From Actinocrinis sp035653575 (GTDB taxonomy: Bacteria > Actinomycetota > Actinomycetes > Streptomycetales > Catenulisporaceae), in the NCBI RefSeq assembly GCF_035653575.1, contig NZ_DASRBQ010000069.1, positions 4,233-68,232 of the forward strand: a stretch of 64,000 nt of DNA, in the 5' to 3' direction. Of the stretch, positions 62,709-64,000 are shown in pieces (within the stretch, counting starts at the first letter, position 1; every line of letters starts with the position of its first letter). Below the pieces are notes generated by a model, which was given only the letters and a program-made list of their open reading frames with translations, did not search any database and was not told the origin of the DNA. A program made the position numbers and the translations under genes.

Positions 62709-64000
62709 TCAGGACGTGGGCAGCCAGACCCGCATTGGTCCGTCCTCTCGGTTCGCCCACGCGAAATAAGGGATCGCAGTCAGCTCGAACTTTTCGGCGG
62801 TGTCCGCGCCGGCGGCGGCATGGGAGTCTGCGCCCGCGCCCGCGCGCTTCGCTTGCCGGAAGCTGCGGTACGGCCACCACGCGGCCGTGCCGTCCCCTCC
62901 ACCTCGTGCGCCGTCCGGAGCTGGCGTTGCGCGGCGTCGGCCGACGCCGCGCAATACGGTCACGCCGCCGAGCAAGCCCGGATCGTGCTTCTCGGTGAGC
63001 CGGGCCGACGGGTCGAAAAGCAGGTCGTCGAGGCCGCCGCCGGGATGATCGACCCCTTCGACGCAGTACACCAGCGGCCCGCGCTCGATCGCCACGCAGC
63101 CGCGCACGGAGTCGACGCGCGGGTCCGCGACCGTGAGCCGGGGATCGAGGGAGAGTTCGAGTTCGAGGGCGTCACCGGGACGCCAGGCGCGGCGTAGGCG
63201 CAGCCAGCCCTCTTCGGGCACTGCTTCGGTCGGCTCGCCCTCGACGACGAGCCGGAAACCCTTGCACCAGGCGGGGATGCGCAGCGACAGGGTCCACGGG
63301 GCGGCGTCGGCGGGGCATTCGTCCACGACGATCCAGACCCGGCCGTGCCACGGATAATCGGTCGCCACGCGTACTGCGCACCGGCCCTGTGTGGTCTCGT
63401 CGCCGAAGCGTCCGGTCGCGTACTGGTGTAGCTGAAGTCCGGAGTCGTCGGCCGAGGCGAAGTAGTGCGGCAAGCTGGCCAGCAGTCGCATCACGTTCGG
63501 CGGGCAGCAGGCGCAGCGGAACCAAGGGGTGCGGCGCGCGCCGTGGTCTCCGTCAGGGTACTGATAGCCGTCGCGCACCTGCAGTGGGTTGATATAGAGC
63601 CACCGCTCACCGTCCAGCGAGACGCCCGGAAGCACCGCGTTGTACAGCGTGCGCTCGATCAGGTCCGAATACTTCGTCTGGCCGGTGAGCAGCGCCATCC
63701 GCCAGCTCCATTGCACGGAGGCGACCGCCGCACAGGTCTCGCAGTAGGCCCGCTCGTTCGGTAGCTCGTAGGGATCGCCGAAGTCCTCGTCGTCGTGGTG
63801 CGAGCCGAGCCCACCGGTCAGGTACGTCTTGCGTGCGACCATCTCTGCCCACAAGCGCTCGGCTGCGGCCCGCAACTCCTGGTCGTCGTCCTCCGCGGCC
63901 ACGTCGGTGACTCCGGCGAGCAAGTACAGCTGCCGCACCGCGTGCCCGGCGACCTCGGTGGCCTCACGCACCGGGACGTGATCCTGGCAGTACACCGGTC
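62709..64000 (-). CDS. GH127 beta-L-arabinofuranosidase-like protein, start outside window
   Basis: About 430 residues seen, the C-terminal two thirds. The frame stays open to the last base, so the N-terminus is missing. The helical barrel shows HVPVREATEVAGHAVR, YLTGGLGSHHDDEDFGDPYELPNERAYCETCA with the catalytic acidic Glu, and the zinc/nucleophile cysteines in RCACCPPNVMRLL, as in HypBA1-type enzymes, which cut beta-L-arabinofuranose units by a Cys nucleophile. Two beta domains follow. No signal peptide can be judged. An Ala/Gly-rich low-complexity piece sits near the C-terminus (AGAGADSHAAAGAD). It may belong to a further plant-polysaccharide locus beyond the window. Confidence 0.88.
   Translation of the reverse strand, partial: PVYCQDHVPVREATEVAGHAVRQLYLLAGVTDVAAEDDDQELRAAAERLWAEMVARKTYLTGGLGSHHDDEDFGDPYELPNERAYCETCAAVASVQWSWRMALLTGQTKYSDLIERTLYNAVLPGVSLDGERWLYINPLQVRDGYQYPDGDHGARRTPWFRCACCPPNVMRLLASLPHYFASADDSGLQLHQYATGRFGDETTQGRCAVRVATDYPWHGRVWIVVDECPADAAPWTLSLRIPAWCKGFRLVVEGEPTEAVPEEGWLRLRRAWRPGDALELELSLDPRLTVADPRVDSVRGCVAIERGPLVYCVEGVDHPGGGLDDLLFDPSARLTEKHDPGLLGGVTVLRGVGRRRATPAPDGARGGGDGTAAWWPYRSFRQAKRAGAGADSHAAAGADTAEKFELTAIPYFAWANREDGPMRVWLPTS

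Overview
The window comes from a high-GC actinomycete. Codon third positions are almost all G or C, GTG starts and leaderless-looking starts are common, and the protein families are actinobacterial: Rpf, Pmt, a DasR-type operator, Tat-exported lipoprotein sugar binders and LuxR/TetR/LacI/AraC regulators. The order rsmI-metG-tatD-rpf-rsmA-ispE beside pmt, and purE-purK beside GtrA and a two-component system, resembles the Streptomyces core as I remember it. A streptomycete or a relative such as Catenulispora/Actinospica is therefore likely; this is inference. No rRNA, tRNA, IS element, phage or CRISPR array was seen.

Layout. 1-7.2 kb: the 3' part of a large secreted beta-helix/PKD/repeat protein, then a same-strand cluster of response regulator, sensor kinase, b-type cytochrome membrane protein and ApbE flavin transferase, and a DinB-like protein. 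7.3-9.3 kb: a GH19 chitinase with two chitin-binding modules behind two DasR-type operators, and a TetR repressor. 9.3-13.1 kb: a divergent acyl-CoA degradation cassette (acyl-CoA dehydrogenase, thiolase, SDR, MaoC hydratase) with a palindrome facing the TetR gene. 13.1-24.3 kb: a glycoside locus with GH3, then sugar-binding lipoprotein, two permeases, secreted GH74 xyloglucanase and GH42 beta-galactosidase. 24.3-25.8 kb: GNAT, AraC-like and VOC genes. 25.8-28.6 kb: a second copy of the secreted beta-helix/repeat architecture. 28.8-38.4 kb: core genes ispE, rsmA, rpf, tatD, metG, rsmI and pmt. 38.7-41.0 kb: three exported proteins, one apparently starting at ATC. 41.3-44.7 kb: a LacI regulator and a GH31 alpha-xylosidase. 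44.8-48.6 kb: ABC-F, a tandem double-LuxR protein, FdhD and a cold-shock protein. 48.9-55.1 kb: a heterodimeric ABC exporter and a second two-component system. 55.2-60.5 kb: GtrA, purK-purE, UDP-glucose dehydrogenase and an acyl-CoA dehydrogenase. 60.7-64 kb: a membrane Ser/Thr kinase with an outside ricin-type lectin domain, and a GH127 beta-L-arabinofuranosidase cut by the window end.

The most interesting system is a split xyloglucan-use regulon. The palindrome TCGAAGCGCTTCGA lies before GH3 (15635), before the transporter/GH74/GH42 operon (15873, one change) and twice before lacI-GH31 (41319 and 41410), about 25 kb away. Together the enzymes form a logical pathway. GH74 cuts xyloglucan outside the cell, the ABC system imports the oligosaccharides (its ATPase is missing here and is probably shared), and the signal-less GH31, GH42 and GH3 enzymes remove xylose, galactose and glucose inside. 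The LacI protein is the obvious candidate regulator of all three transcription units.
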